Source of the DNA: SAR92 bacterium BACL16 MAG-120619-bin48
Lineage (GTDB): Bacteria; Pseudomonadota; Gammaproteobacteria; Pseudomonadales; Porticoccaceae
Length of the DNA: 64,000 nt
NCBI GenBank assembly: GCA_001438605.1
Contig: LIDE01000015.1
Location: forward strand, 26,001-90,000
Reading direction: 5' to 3'
A model generated the notes under the pieces. The model searched no databases. It saw only the letters and a list, made by a program, of their open reading frames with translations, and was not told where the DNA came from. This document shows, piece by piece, positions 25,785-34,435 of the stretch. Made by a program: the position numbers and the translations under genes. Each line of letters begins with the position of its first letter. Position 1 is the stretch's first letter.

Positions 25785-27044
25785 ATGGATATTTTTGACT
25801 TTTCCGAGGGCCGCGAAGGCTACTACGGAGAGTACGGTGGTGTTTTTCTGCCAGAGATTCTTCACGCAACTATTGAAGAGCTCTTGGTCTGCTTTCGCGA
25901 ATGTAAAGCAGATCCAAAATTTTGGCAGGATTATGTCGCACTGCTGCAAAACTATTCAGGTCGTCCCACGCCGGTTACCCATCTCGAAAATTTGTCGCGC
26001 AAACTGGGTGGCGCGCAGATCTATGTGAAACGCGATGATCTAAATCACACCGGTTCCCACAAAATCAACAATGTTATGGGGCAGGGTCTGCTCTGTCAGC
26101 GTCTGGGGAAAAGCAAGGTAATTGCCGAAACCGGTGCGGGTCAGCACGGTTTTGCGACTGCGACCATGGCCGCGCGCTTTGGCTTTGACTGTAAAATTTA
26201 CATGGGTGCCGTGGACGTTGCGCGCCAACGGCCGAATGTGTTTTGGATGGAAAATCTCGGCGCGACCGTGATTGCCGTGCAGGATGGGCAGAAAACCTTA
26301 AAAGATGCGATTAACGAGTGTATGCGCGATTGGGTCACCAATATGGCGGACACCCACTATATTTTGGGCACGGCCTGTGGCCCGCACCCGTTCCCTGAAA
26401 TGGTCAGTTGGTTCCAGTCAATTATTGGTCTTGAAGCCCGCGAACAGATTATCAAACAGACCGGCAGACTGCCCGACCGGGTTTACGCTTGTGTGGGTGG
26501 CGGTTCTAATGCGATGGGTATTTTCCAAGGCTTTTTCAACGACGACAATGTTGAGTTGATTGGCTGTGAAGCGGGTGGTCAGGGTGTGGGTTCCTATATG
26601 CATGCGGCGCGCTTGGCTTATGATGATGCCACAGTGGGTGTCGCTCAGGGCTTTAAAACGTACTTTCTGCAGAACGCCGAAGGCAATATGAATGAGACCC
26701 ATTCGGTTGCTGCTGGCCTAGATTACATTGGTATCAATCCGATCTTTTCCTACCTTTGGGAGCAGGGCAAGGTGCGTTTTGAAGCGGCGACCGATGTCGA
26801 AGTCAAAGAAATCTTAAAGCTGGTTATGCGCACCGAAGGGTTAATTCCCGCACTGGAGAGCACCCACGCGTTTGTCACGGCGATCAAAGAAGCGCCGACC
26901 ATGGGTAAAGACGAAATTATTTTGATCAATCAATCGGGTCGTGGCGATAAGGATATTTTTACCATCGCCGACGCATTGGACGATGCCAAATGGAAAGCAT
27001 TTATTGAAGGCAAGGCCGACCAGTATCGCAAGGAGAGACAATAA
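25785..27044 (+). CDS. trpB: Tryptophan synthase beta chain (divergent type)
   Basis: A 419-residue PLP enzyme that joins indole and serine to tryptophan. PLP Lys is in LNHTGSHKINN, the catalytic Glu in AETGAGQHG, and the phosphate-binding loop is VGGGSNAMG. ATG 25785 follows GAGG; the 24 extra track residues are not supported. The N-terminus reads YGEYGGVFLPEIL where common proteobacterial TrpB has FGGQYVPETL, so this belongs to a divergent branch. It overlaps trpA by one base (TAATG). No other trp gene is near, so it may be the only pair in the genome or an extra pair; the window cannot tell. Confidence 0.93.
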   Translation: MDIFDFSEGREGYYGEYGGVFLPEILHATIEELLVCFRECKADPKFWQDYVALLQNYSGRPTPVTHLENLSRKLGGAQIYVKRDDLNHTGSHKINNVMGQGLLCQRLGKSKVIAETGAGQHGFATATMAARFGFDCKIYMGAVDVARQRPNVFWMENLGATVIAVQDGQKTLKDAINECMRDWVTNMADTHYILGTACGPHPFPEMVSWFQSIIGLEAREQIIKQTGRLPDRVYACVGGGSNAMGIFQGFFNDDNVELIGCEAGGQGVGSYMHAARLAYDDATVGVAQGFKTYFLQNAEGNMNETHSVAAGLDYIGINPIFSYLWEQGKVRFEAATDVEVKEILKLVMRTEGLIPALESTHAFVTAIKEAPTMGKDEIILINQSGRGDKDIFTIADALDDAKWKAFIEGKADQYRKERQ

Positions 27045-27811
27045 TGGGGCTGCAACACTACATAGCGGAGCGTAAAAAGAGCAAAGATCTCTTGGTTATG
27101 GCGCATGTTGTCTGCGGTTATCCGTCCTTCGCGGAGAATCTGCAAGAGCTTGAAATTATGGCGGAAGCCGGTGTTGATCTGGTTGAACTGCAGTTTCCAT
27201 TCTCTGAGCCGAGCGCCGATGGCCCGTTGTTTGTGCATGCCAATGAACAGTCTTTAAAAGCTGGGACGACGGTTGATCAATGCTTCGAGTTTATGAAGCT
27301 GATCAGCGAGCGCTTTGATTTTAAAGTGTTGATGATGGGCTATTACAACACCGCTTTTAAAATGGGCGAGGCGCGTTTTGTTCAGCGTATTAAAGAGTCC
27401 GGCGGCGTTGGCTATATTCTGCCGGATCTGCCGGTGGAAGAGTCTGGCAATTTACACAGACTGTCGGCGGAGGCGGGGATTGAGCCGATTATTCTGATGA
27501 CGCCGACCAGCACGGATAGACGTTTGGCGCAGCTGGGCGCGGCTAGTCGCGGGATGGTTTATGTGGTTGCGCGCAAAGGTGTTACCGGTTCGAAAACCAG
27601 TATGGGTGATGATGTTGTGGCACTGATTGCCCGCTGTCGTCAGCACACCGATCTGCCGATGGGCGTTGGTTTTGGGATTAGCTGTAAAGCGGATATGGAT
27701 TTTCTCCGCGGCCACGCCGATCTTGCCATTGTTGGCACCGCGGCATTGAAAATTTGGCAGGAGTCCGGTGCTGAGGGGCTGCGCCGTTTTTTTGCTGAGT
27801 TAATGGCGTAG
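27044..27811 (+). CDS. trpA: Tryptophan synthase alpha chain (divergent type)
   Basis: A 255-residue TIM-barrel enzyme that splits indole-3-glycerol phosphate to indole and G3P. The catalytic Glu is in LVELQFPFSEP and the catalytic Asp in SADGP; both are kept. MVYVVARKGVTG corresponds to the canonical YLLSRAGVTG loop, and the phosphate site GVGFGISCKAD is present. Sequence flavour (ELQFPFSEP rather than ELGIPFSDP) matches the divergent trpB beside it, so the two have travelled together. It ends just before a set of short tandem repeats and is convergent with the envelope operon. Confidence 0.93.
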   Translation: MGLQHYIAERKKSKDLLVMAHVVCGYPSFAENLQELEIMAEAGVDLVELQFPFSEPSADGPLFVHANEQSLKAGTTVDQCFEFMKLISERFDFKVLMMGYYNTAFKMGEARFVQRIKESGGVGYILPDLPVEESGNLHRLSAEAGIEPIILMTPTSTDRRLAQLGAASRGMVYVVARKGVTGSKTSMGDDVVALIARCRQHTDLPMGVGFGISCKADMDFLRGHADLAIVGTAALKIWQESGAEGLRRFFAELMA

Positions 27812-27821
27812 GGCTTTTTTG

Positions 27822-27877
27822 TCTGGCTAAAGGCTTTCGATCTGGCTAAAGGCTTTTTTCAGGCTAAAGGCTTTCCG
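27822..27877. repeat. Three tandem 18-19-bp units between trpA and the parvulin-like gene
   Basis: TCTGGCTAAAGGCTTT begins at 27822 and 27841, and the near copy TCAGGCTAAAGGCTTT begins at 27859. The third unit is the coding 3' end and TAG stop of the minus-strand parvulin-like gene; the other two are non-coding copies. Periods are 19 and 18 bases. Confidence 0.85.
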
Positions 27878-28577
27878 TCACTGCAAAGCGCCAGTCATTG
27901 ATCACCTGGCGTTTGATATCTTCGAGGGGGCTGTACTCGCCCCAAATAATATCCTCAACACAGACGAGATGAGTCCCTTGGTTTGAACTTATGGGGCCCG
28001 CCCAGCAGGGTAGATCGGTCTCAGTAGCAATAAGTGTTAGCAACCCATCGGTAAATCCCCGTCCATACTGCGCTTCCAGCGCGGTGGATAGAATGCCGGT
28101 GTATTGCGTGCGCATATCTCCTTCAGGCGTGCCGCTGCCCACTAGTGCCCGCTGCGCCGCAGCAAACACGTCGCCGCCGTGCTTGGCAGTGGTGAAATCA
28201 ATGAGTGTGACCCAGAGCTTGGAAGGCAGGCGGTACTGGGCTTTGTTGCGCGCATAGAAATCGCGTAATTCTGCGTCGCTCGGTTCTGCTTGGGTGGTGA
28301 CATTTTTGGTGAGTCCGGCCAGCTTACTAACCATAGCCTCGGTGTCGAGTGGTGTATCGATATCAGCGCCAATACCGTCTGGTTCGACGATCCGCGCGCC
28401 GAAAAGTTTATCGTCAATGCGCACTGCAAGTGCGTCATTGGGCAGCTCCAGTGCGCTCTCAATATCCCACTGCGGCGCACTGCTGTGCGGCAATAGCCAG
28501 TAGCCTAGTGCGACAAGAACGCCGACAACAAGAGCGAGTAAGGCTGCGTTTTTAGGGGTTCGATTAGGTTGCTTCAC
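27864..28577 (-). CDS. Membrane-anchored parvulin-like (PpiC) protein
   Basis: About 237 residues from a GTG start seven bases after the M48 gene. One N-terminal TM segment (about 12-30, ALLALVVGVLVALGYWLL) anchors a periplasmic part. Residues 90-235 resemble the parvulin-type peptidyl-prolyl isomerase family: a helical SDAELRDFYARNKAQYRLP block, then GGDVFAAAQRAL, FTDGLLTL and CWAGPISSNQGTHLVCVED. The match is to the fold, with active-site residues hard to assign. Last gene of the 13-gene envelope operon; a chaperone or assembly role is inferred. Its 3' end is tandemly duplicated. Confidence 0.7.
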   Translation of the reverse strand: MKQPNRTPKNAALLALVVGVLVALGYWLLPHSSAPQWDIESALELPNDALAVRIDDKLFGARIVEPDGIGADIDTPLDTEAMVSKLAGLTKNVTTQAEPSDAELRDFYARNKAQYRLPSKLWVTLIDFTTAKHGGDVFAAAQRALVGSGTPEGDMRTQYTGILSTALEAQYGRGFTDGLLTLIATETDLPCWAGPISSNQGTHLVCVEDIIWGEYSPLEDIKRQVINDWRFAVTESL

Positions 28578-28584
28578 AAATCCG

Positions 28585-30021
28585 TCACTGTTTAAAAATT
28601 TTCACCCAGTCACCGGCTTTGGGCTCGCCTCGGGGGTAATGGCCGTTGATTATACGCAGATCTTCGGTATCCGTTGGGCTGAGTTTAAGAGCCTTGGCAA
28701 GGGCATCGTAGGTGGTGGCATTGGTCGCTTTGACATAGTGGATGAGTTTGGGCCGCTGTCCGTCAATCTCGCGCTGGGAGATAGGTCGAAAGCTATCAAT
28801 AGAGGCGCTGAAGAGCTTGTCGCTGTCGTTGAACTGGGCCTGATCCACCACTTCACCAGTGAAGATAAAGGCGTTGAGTTTGTAATAGACCACAGCAATG
28901 CGCTGATCGGGCTTACTGTCGGCGCCGGGCAGAATGCCACTGTAGCCTTTGAGTCCTGCGGGCGAGATTTCGCGCCCCTGTTTCAGTTGCTTCACGCGCA
29001 AGAAATTGTACAGATACTCTTCTGGGCTCTGGGTGGTGCGCGCAATCGGTGTCATGGCCAATTTGGCGTGGTTATCGTCAGGCGCCCCGACTGTGGTGCG
29101 CGCGGTGGCGTTGTTGTTCTGCTTCCAGCCCTCGGGATAGTCGAAGCGCACACGCAGCGTCATATCCGAGTAGCGCTCGGGCTTTTTATCTTTGGCTAGA
29201 AAATTTTCTCCCCAGATTAATCCTTCGGTCAACTGGCGGTAGGTGCTCACGCCATTGTCGCGGCTGCTACTCCCTTTCAAGCGTTCGGCTGCGGTAACCA
29301 CATTGCGCAGACGGGAGTCGTTGCGCGGGTGGCTGGAAAAGATGCCATGGTAGGTTTGTTTGCTGGCGCCCTTGGCTTTGGCGCGGTCTTTTTGCAGTGT
29401 TTCATAGTCCTTCATAATTGAGAGCATGCTGAGCATTTCTTCTGGCGCATAACCCAATTTCGCCATGTACACCGCGCCCGCTTGGTCTGCTTCTAGCTCG
29501 TTGTTGCGACCATGGCTGCGCATCAGTGATGTGGAGTATTTCATCCCTGCCTCATAGACTTCGGCACTGCCCGATAGCACGCCCGCCACGGCTGATAATA
29601 CTTGTGCGCCAATGGCTTGGCCCTCTTGGCCGGTAACGTGCTTTTTCGTGATATGACCAACTTCGTGGGCCAGCACCGAGACCAGCTGTGCTTCATTGTT
29701 GATATAGTTGAGCAGACCACGATTGACGTAAACGTAGTTGCCGCGTGTGGCAAAGGCGTTTAAGTCGGGGGAGTCGAGCAGGGTAAAGGTAAACTTTTCG
29801 CCGGCCATTTCTGACTGGGCGACAATCTCTTCGCCGAGTTTTCTAATGTAGTTATCCAGCGCCGGATTGTCATAAATCGGGGTGCTGGCAATCACTTCCT
29901 TATAAATATCTTCACCCGTGGTTTTGGCCTCTGCGCTAATCACTGGCAGCAGGGCCAGGCAGAGCAGTGCGCTGAGTACTTTTTTCACTCCCGGAGTGCC
30001 TTGTGTTGTTGTCTTAACCAT
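28585..30021 (-). CDS. M48 family metalloprotease (BepA/YfgC-like), secreted
   Basis: A 478-residue exported zinc protease. Signal peptide about 12-32 (VLSALLCLALLPVISAEA). The metal motif is LAHEVGHITKKH (HEVGH near 119-123) with the third ligand in ELEADQAG near 174. FATRGNYVYVNRGLL is the standard M48 strand. A family-typical C-terminal region follows, ending in a short LysM-like tail (LRIINGHYPRGEPKAGDWVKI). Such proteins degrade or help assemble outer-membrane proteins. It lies nine bases behind a lipoprotein gene and seven before the parvulin-like gene, so it is part of the envelope operon. Confidence 0.92.
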   Translation of the reverse strand: MVKTTTQGTPGVKKVLSALLCLALLPVISAEAKTTGEDIYKEVIASTPIYDNPALDNYIRKLGEEIVAQSEMAGEKFTFTLLDSPDLNAFATRGNYVYVNRGLLNYINNEAQLVSVLAHEVGHITKKHVTGQEGQAIGAQVLSAVAGVLSGSAEVYEAGMKYSTSLMRSHGRNNELEADQAGAVYMAKLGYAPEEMLSMLSIMKDYETLQKDRAKAKGASKQTYHGIFSSHPRNDSRLRNVVTAAERLKGSSSRDNGVSTYRQLTEGLIWGENFLAKDKKPERYSDMTLRVRFDYPEGWKQNNNATARTTVGAPDDNHAKLAMTPIARTTQSPEEYLYNFLRVKQLKQGREISPAGLKGYSGILPGADSKPDQRIAVVYYKLNAFIFTGEVVDQAQFNDSDKLFSASIDSFRPISQREIDGQRPKLIHYVKATNATTYDALAKALKLSPTDTEDLRIINGHYPRGEPKAGDWVKIFKQ

Positions 30022-30030
30022 GGGTTGCCT

Positions 30031-30693
30031 TTAGCCAGTGCTGTCTGGATTGCTGAAGAACTGTAATAACTGGTCGCCAAGGCTTTTGCAGGCGTCATCT
30101 TTGACTGGCGACAGCAGTGGAATGGGGGCGACGATACCGATCAGATAGGAGGTTCCCTGAGAGTCGACTTGCAGGCGCCCCTTTTCGCTGAGGTTGCGTA
30201 AGTCCCAGATAATGGCTTCGTAGGTTGAGCTTTTATCCCACTGCGCAAAACCGAAACAGCCGGCAATGCCCGGTGCCGCACCGCAACTCATGGAGCCGCT
30301 CTGGCCGTGACTCTCAGTTGAACCGTCGAGCCAGACAAGGTAGCGAATATGTTGGCGATCGATTTCAGCCTTGATAGTGGTGTCTTGCATCAGTCGCTTC
30401 AAGCGCGCCAGTCCTTTGGGAGCCGTGCGCGGTTCAAACCACGGGTAGATGGCGTCAACAAACTGCTGTTCAGGCATGATGCTGATATCGGCGCCCTGCA
30501 TTTTATCGGCAACACAGCCAATAAATTCGCGGTCAGTATCGTAGTGACCGGCGTCGCGGCGGCCGAGAATAACCACCGATTCGTTGCTGTTGAGCTCCAT
30601 AGCGCTGTTGTTGACGCGGTATTCATCAATCGTGGTGACGGCGCTGCAGGCGCTCAAAAAGCAGACAGCAACTAGTAGGAAGAATCTATTCAT
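30031..30693 (-). CDS. Predicted lipoprotein, unknown function (operon gene 11)
   Basis: A 220-residue protein. Signal peptide with lipobox FLSACSAV gives a lipidated Cys at about residue 16. I do not recognise a domain. Visible features are an ILGRRDAGHYDTDREF segment near the N-terminus and a Cys-containing SCGAAPGIAGCFGF segment near the middle. ATG 30693 has AAGGAG seven bases upstream; the track GTG two codons earlier is less likely. It overlaps the upstream lipoprotein gene by eight bases. Likely outer-membrane-attached and working with the other products of the operon. Confidence 0.8.
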   Translation of the reverse strand: MNRFFLLVAVCFLSACSAVTTIDEYRVNNSAMELNSNESVVILGRRDAGHYDTDREFIGCVADKMQGADISIMPEQQFVDAIYPWFEPRTAPKGLARLKRLMQDTTIKAEIDRQHIRYLVWLDGSTESHGQSGSMSCGAAPGIAGCFGFAQWDKSSTYEAIIWDLRNLSEKGRLQVDSQGTSYLIGIVAPIPLLSPVKDDACKSLGDQLLQFFSNPDSTG

Positions 30694-31303
30694 CGCCACT
30701 CTCCTTGACGGGTTGTGTTCGCAGCCAGTTGTTCACACTGGGAATACGGTAAAAGTCGAGCACGAGTTTCGCGCCAGCATCGCGAAGTGCTATGACCGTA
30801 GCCTCGTCAATGGCGCTGGTTCTTGAGAGCATAAAGGAATCAGGGGTTTTGCCGTAGGCAGGCATAAACCAAGTGTCGATTTGCTCGCCCTCGGCTGTTT
30901 TGATGTCGAGACTGTACTTAATCCACACTTCGTAAACATTAAGGTAGGTGTCGGACGGGGTTGAGAGCTGCACCTCTTGGACTGAGGGGGTAATGACTAA
31001 TCCCTGCTTAAAGCTCGCCTGATCGGCTGCACTGACAATTTTCACGGTGCTGAACAACCCTTTAAAGGCGTTGGTTAGCAGCGCCACTTGCGCGCTGCCC
31101 ATGTCGATGGTGGTGTCTTTATTGGGTTTGGCGACAAATTGTCTGAATTCGTCGCTAAAAACAAGCGTTGCGCTGCTATTTTTCGGCTGCGAGATAACCG
31201 CTGGGAACCCTGCCGTAATCTGCACCTGTGCAGATGAGCTGCAGCCGACTAGGGCGATCAGCACGAAAACGCTGGCAATTAATTTTATGGTCTTTGTCTG
31301 CAT
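30686..31303 (-). CDS. Predicted lipoprotein, unknown function (operon gene 10)
   Basis: A 205-residue protein. The signal peptide ends in the lipobox ALVGCSSS. No known domain is recognised. The mature part has several beta-like stretches (ATLVFSDEFRQFV, GLVITPSVQEVQLSTP, YLNVYEVWIKYSLDIKT) and resembles lipoproteins that accompany envelope transport systems, though I cannot place it in a family. ATG 31303 gives the compact signal peptide; the 17 extra residues in the track overlap the vWA gene. It sits four bases behind the vWA gene and overlaps the next lipoprotein gene. Confidence 0.8.
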   Translation of the reverse strand: MQTKTIKLIASVFVLIALVGCSSSAQVQITAGFPAVISQPKNSSATLVFSDEFRQFVAKPNKDTTIDMGSAQVALLTNAFKGLFSTVKIVSAADQASFKQGLVITPSVQEVQLSTPSDTYLNVYEVWIKYSLDIKTAEGEQIDTWFMPAYGKTPDSFMLSRTSAIDEATVIALRDAGAKLVLDFYRIPSVNNWLRTQPVKESGDE

Positions 31304-31307
31304 CTTG

Positions 31308-32306
31308 TTATTTCCCTTCGTTAAGGCTGTTGAGGCCGATAAAGGTTCCCCCATTGTTGTAGCTTAGTTCACGCATTAAGGCGGCAAAACGAATGGCCGA
31401 CTCGCTGGGTGCTGACCCCTGCGCAAACTGCACCGGAAATCCAAGCGCATGGATGCGCACTAATCTGCCGGCACCGCGCTGAGCTTGATTGAGCCGATCA
31501 ACGGCTTTAACTACAGCGCGTATGGAGCGGCCCTGAAAATCATCGCCAAGGGTATAGATACTAATTTTACGGTCTGACTTGTAAAAGGTTTGAATCGCCG
31601 CGTTGATTCCTTCCACAGGGCTGGAGTTACTGAACGGCGCCCAACTGGCCAGCTTTTTAATAATATCTTTGCGCATCTCTGGGCTGTCGGGAATCCAGCG
31701 TCCGCTGTAGGCGCTAAACATATACTGCCCCATATCGTTGAGCACTTGTATGCCTTTGACGTCGGGGTAGATGTCGAGAATATTGAGCATCTCTTTTTGC
31801 ACCCGCTGCCACGCGCCCACTTGCATACTACCAGAGGTGTCGATAACAAAAATAATGTAGTCGCTGTCGACGGGGATGCCGCCGATCAAATTGTTCTGCT
31901 GTTTAAACTCTGGGCCGACGAGGCGCGCCATCTCTTCGGTGAGGACTTGCAGAACCAGTTGCAGCTGCTCTTTTTCTCGAGATTGCGACTGGGATAGTTG
32001 CATCGATTGTTTGTCGACACTGGCCAATTTAGCCTTGAGCCGCGCCACCCGCTCGGTCAACTCGGAGAGTTGCTCTTTGCGCGATTGCAGCTGTTCGTTG
32101 AGCACCACTGACTCGCCGCGCAGATCAAACAGCTCAGTTTGGTAGGTTTTGACCGCTGCACGGAGTCGTTTTTCGGCTTCCTCAAGGGCTGCTGGATCAC
32201 CAACTTTGGCGATTAATAACAGTAGAACAATGGCGCCAAAGCCACAGCTAATCACGTCCAGAAAAGACAGGCTGGCCTCTTGAAGTTCGCGGCGCTGGCG
32301 TCTCAT
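31308..32306 (-). CDS. ExbD-like TM / coiled-coil / vWA protein A
   Basis: A 332-residue protein with no signal peptide. Residues 13-35 form one TM segment that begins ASLSFLDVISCGFGAIVLLL, with Asp near 17 just at the helix start, the layout of the ion-carrying Asp in ExbD, TolR and MotB. Residues 37-128 are a heptad-rich coiled coil. Residues 148-325 are a von Willebrand A domain with the MIDAS motif DTSGSM (156-160); the Thr site is uncertain. ATG 32306 overlaps the upstream vWA gene by four bases (ATGA). With the TolQ/MotA-like gene upstream it could be the B subunit of a stator. The vWA part would lie in the periplasm. Confidence 0.85.
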   Translation of the reverse strand: MRRQRRELQEASLSFLDVISCGFGAIVLLLLIAKVGDPAALEEAEKRLRAAVKTYQTELFDLRGESVVLNEQLQSRKEQLSELTERVARLKAKLASVDKQSMQLSQSQSREKEQLQLVLQVLTEEMARLVGPEFKQQNNLIGGIPVDSDYIIFVIDTSGSMQVGAWQRVQKEMLNILDIYPDVKGIQVLNDMGQYMFSAYSGRWIPDSPEMRKDIIKKLASWAPFSNSSPVEGINAAIQTFYKSDRKISIYTLGDDFQGRSIRAVVKAVDRLNQAQRGAGRLVRIHALGFPVQFAQGSAPSESAIRFAALMRELSYNNGGTFIGLNSLNEGK

Positions 32307-33361
32307 GGCCAATCTCGCGACGGGGCGATAAAGGCGCCCTGGGTATCAATGGCGAGCTGCCAGAACAGGGCGGCTGCTTCTGGATCGCCCTCCATCGGAA
32401 ATAAAATGGTGTTGATGGGCACGCCGCGGGGTAGTTTTTCGACGGCATCGCCAAAAAAGTTGCGTCGCTGTTTGCCGCTGACCATATAGCTGCTCGGTGC
32501 CTTGGCACCTTGGGTCGGCAGCCCGTCGGTGAGCAGAAAAATATTGTCGGGCTGGTCACTGAAGCTGTTGATGACGGCCAGGGCATTGCTCAGGCTGGTG
32601 CCGTTGCCGGGCAGATAGTCGCGCATAGCCTCTGCGGTGCGCTCTAGGTCAAGGGAGTCTGCAGCATCTAACCATTCACCCTCTGTGCCGGCCAGAGCGG
32701 GTTGTGCGCTGGTATTGAACAGGTAGACTTGAAAGCGGCTGCTGGCGGGCAGTTGAGCCAAAAGCCAATCGGTGGTGCGCAGGGTCCACTGCCATTTGTC
32801 CGACTGACGTTTTTGCGCGTCATCCATATTTCTGCGCCGCAGGGCGTTGACCACCGAGTCGGCGAGCATGCTGGCGGAGCCGTCCACTAAAATTAAAATC
32901 CGTTCACCGCCGAGTTTGAGTCCAGTCAGGTACTGGCGATTGCCGTCACCAAGAAAACCGCGCACCTTGTCGCCGAACTCCACATCTTCCATTTGCGCGG
33001 TTTCTTTTTCCAGTTGCTCCACTTGGCGGCGCAGTTTGGCGAGTTCTTCTTTGGGGTCTGACTGAATACTGTTTTCGCTCTCTTGCAGGTCGGTGATAAC
33101 TCGATCGGAGGCCCCTTGAGCGATCGCCAGCTCGCGCTGCAGAGCGTCGAGGCTGTTGAGCAACGCCACCTTCTGTTGTTCGGCCTGACTGATGTCCTGT
33201 TGCAGCAGTTCGACTTCGTCGGCGAGGCGGGGATCGGTGGTTTCGATCTCGGTCGCATTGTGACGAAGAATTAAAAACAACAGGGTTACGGCGCCAAAAC
33301 CACAGGCCATGATGTCCAAGAACGACAGGCTGAAGGCGATATTGCGGCGCTTTTTAATCAC
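32303..33361 (-). CDS. ExbD-like TM / coiled-coil / vWA protein B
   Basis: A 352-residue paralogue of the next gene. The TM (11-32) reads SLSFLDIMACGFGAVTLLFL, again with Asp near 16 followed by the shared CGFGA. Residues 37-125 are a coiled coil. The vWA domain has a full MIDAS set: DGSASM (160-164), a Thr in GNGTSL, and Asp in LLTDGLP. It starts at a GTG (33361) after GGGGGA. It lies 25 bases behind the TolQ/MotA-like gene, the order known from exbB-exbD and tolQ-tolR. The two vWA proteins share the TM signature but little elsewhere, which suggests a heterodimer rather than a fresh duplication. Confidence 0.85.
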   Translation of the reverse strand: MIKKRRNIAFSLSFLDIMACGFGAVTLLFLILRHNATEIETTDPRLADEVELLQQDISQAEQQKVALLNSLDALQRELAIAQGASDRVITDLQESENSIQSDPKEELAKLRRQVEQLEKETAQMEDVEFGDKVRGFLGDGNRQYLTGLKLGGERILILVDGSASMLADSVVNALRRRNMDDAQKRQSDKWQWTLRTTDWLLAQLPASSRFQVYLFNTSAQPALAGTEGEWLDAADSLDLERTAEAMRDYLPGNGTSLSNALAVINSFSDQPDNIFLLTDGLPTQGAKAPSSYMVSGKQRRNFFGDAVEKLPRGVPINTILFPMEGDPEAAALFWQLAIDTQGAFIAPSRDWP

Positions 33362-33386
33362 AGAAATCCCCCGTTAACACTGCGTG

Positions 33387-34184
33387 CTATTTGGCCTTGA
33401 GAAAGCGTATTAGGCGATTTTCGCAGTAGTCGTGGGTGTCGAGGACGAGGCGCTCTTGGACAAGCTGCAACTGGTGCATAAAAAACATCACCACCATGCT
33501 GATTAACAGTGCGATAAACGTCGAGTTAAAGGCTACGCCGAGACTGCTGGTGACACCGGCAATGTTACCCTGCATGGCTTCGTGGGCTTGGCCAAGCGCG
33601 GCACCAATACCGCGCACGGTGCCAATAAAGCCAATCGACGGGATAGCCCAAGTAATGTAGCGAATCATCGACAGCTCTGAGTCGAGACGGTCGTTTTCGT
33701 TGCTGCACACAGTGTTTACTGCATCGGTTGCCGACTGCACGCTTTGCGTTACCTGAAAGCGGGTCAGGGCGGTTTGCAGTGCGCGCGGCAAGAGCAGCGA
33801 CCGCTCTTGGTCGGTGAGGCTTTGCATGGGGTGTCCGAGCTGAGGGGCCTCCTCTGGCAGCACTTTTTGGGAATCGGGGGGACTGTTGAGCAGCGCGGTG
33901 GCAAACATTTTCTGCTCGCGGAGGGCGCTGCGGGTTTTGTAGCCCATGATGGCGAGCGCCCAAAACATTAAAATAAAGCAGGACTCTTGCTCTAGGTCTT
34001 TGATAACAATAAAGAACGAGCGCGGCACCACGTAGTCTTCGCCAGCTGCCGCCATTTCTGCATGATGGCGAATGGTGGTTTCAGCATTTGGCCGCACCAC
34101 TGTGACAAACACTGCATGCACCACAATCAAGGCCAATAGCAGCGCGATCAATTGGAAGAACAGCTCGTTGGTTTGACTTTTCAT
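33387..34184 (-). CDS. MotA/TolQ/ExbB proton-channel family protein
   Basis: A 265-residue inner-membrane protein. Four hydrophobic segments: about 8-30, 66-83, 175-198 and 210-236. The last two carry the family signature, AIPSIGFIGTVRGIGAAL and LGVAFNSTFIALLISM, with the usual Thr/Ser residues lining the ion path. A cytoplasmic region lies between helices 2 and 3. Family members form pentamers around a dimer of B subunits and use the proton or sodium gradient to do work in the envelope. The next two genes encode proteins with ExbD-like TMs, so the expected partner is present, in an unusual form. Confidence 0.92.
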   Translation of the reverse strand: MKSQTNELFFQLIALLLALIVVHAVFVTVVRPNAETTIRHHAEMAAAGEDYVVPRSFFIVIKDLEQESCFILMFWALAIMGYKTRSALREQKMFATALLNSPPDSQKVLPEEAPQLGHPMQSLTDQERSLLLPRALQTALTRFQVTQSVQSATDAVNTVCSNENDRLDSELSMIRYITWAIPSIGFIGTVRGIGAALGQAHEAMQGNIAGVTSSLGVAFNSTFIALLISMVVMFFMHQLQLVQERLVLDTHDYCENRLIRFLKAK

Positions 34185-34198
34185 ATCAGTACCTGTTG

Positions 34199-34435
34199 CT
34201 AAATGTCGGATGGCAGCGAAATGGGGAAATCTTCAGAGATCTCTTCGCTGGGTTTAAAGTCCATGGGGGGATTATTCGCCGTCGTGGGGCTGTTTTCGAC
34301 GGTGGGGGCTTCGGGTGTCGCCACAGGCTCATTTGACGGCTCATTTGACGGCTCTGCTGACCACAGCGGCAGACTAACGGCGAGGAGCGCGACGGCAATT
34401 AGGCGTGAAACTCTTTTGCACATAGGGTTACTCAT
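34199..34435 (-). CDS. Small exported protein, unknown
   Basis: A 78-residue protein with a signal peptide (about 9-26, LIAVALLAVSLPLWSA) and a short acidic Pro/Glu-rich mature part. EPSNEPSNEP comes from a tandem 12-bp repeat in the gene. The ATG overlaps the stop of the PEGA-FGE gene by four bases, so the two are translationally coupled, which supports it as real. No family is recognised. A competing ORF in another frame (34186-34398) lacks a signal peptide and is not supported. It may be a flexible periplasmic linker or an adaptor for the channel gene 14 bases downstream. Confidence 0.65.
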   Translation of the reverse strand: MSNPMCKRVSRLIAVALLAVSLPLWSAEPSNEPSNEPVATPEAPTVENSPTTANNPPMDFKPSEEISEDFPISLPSDI

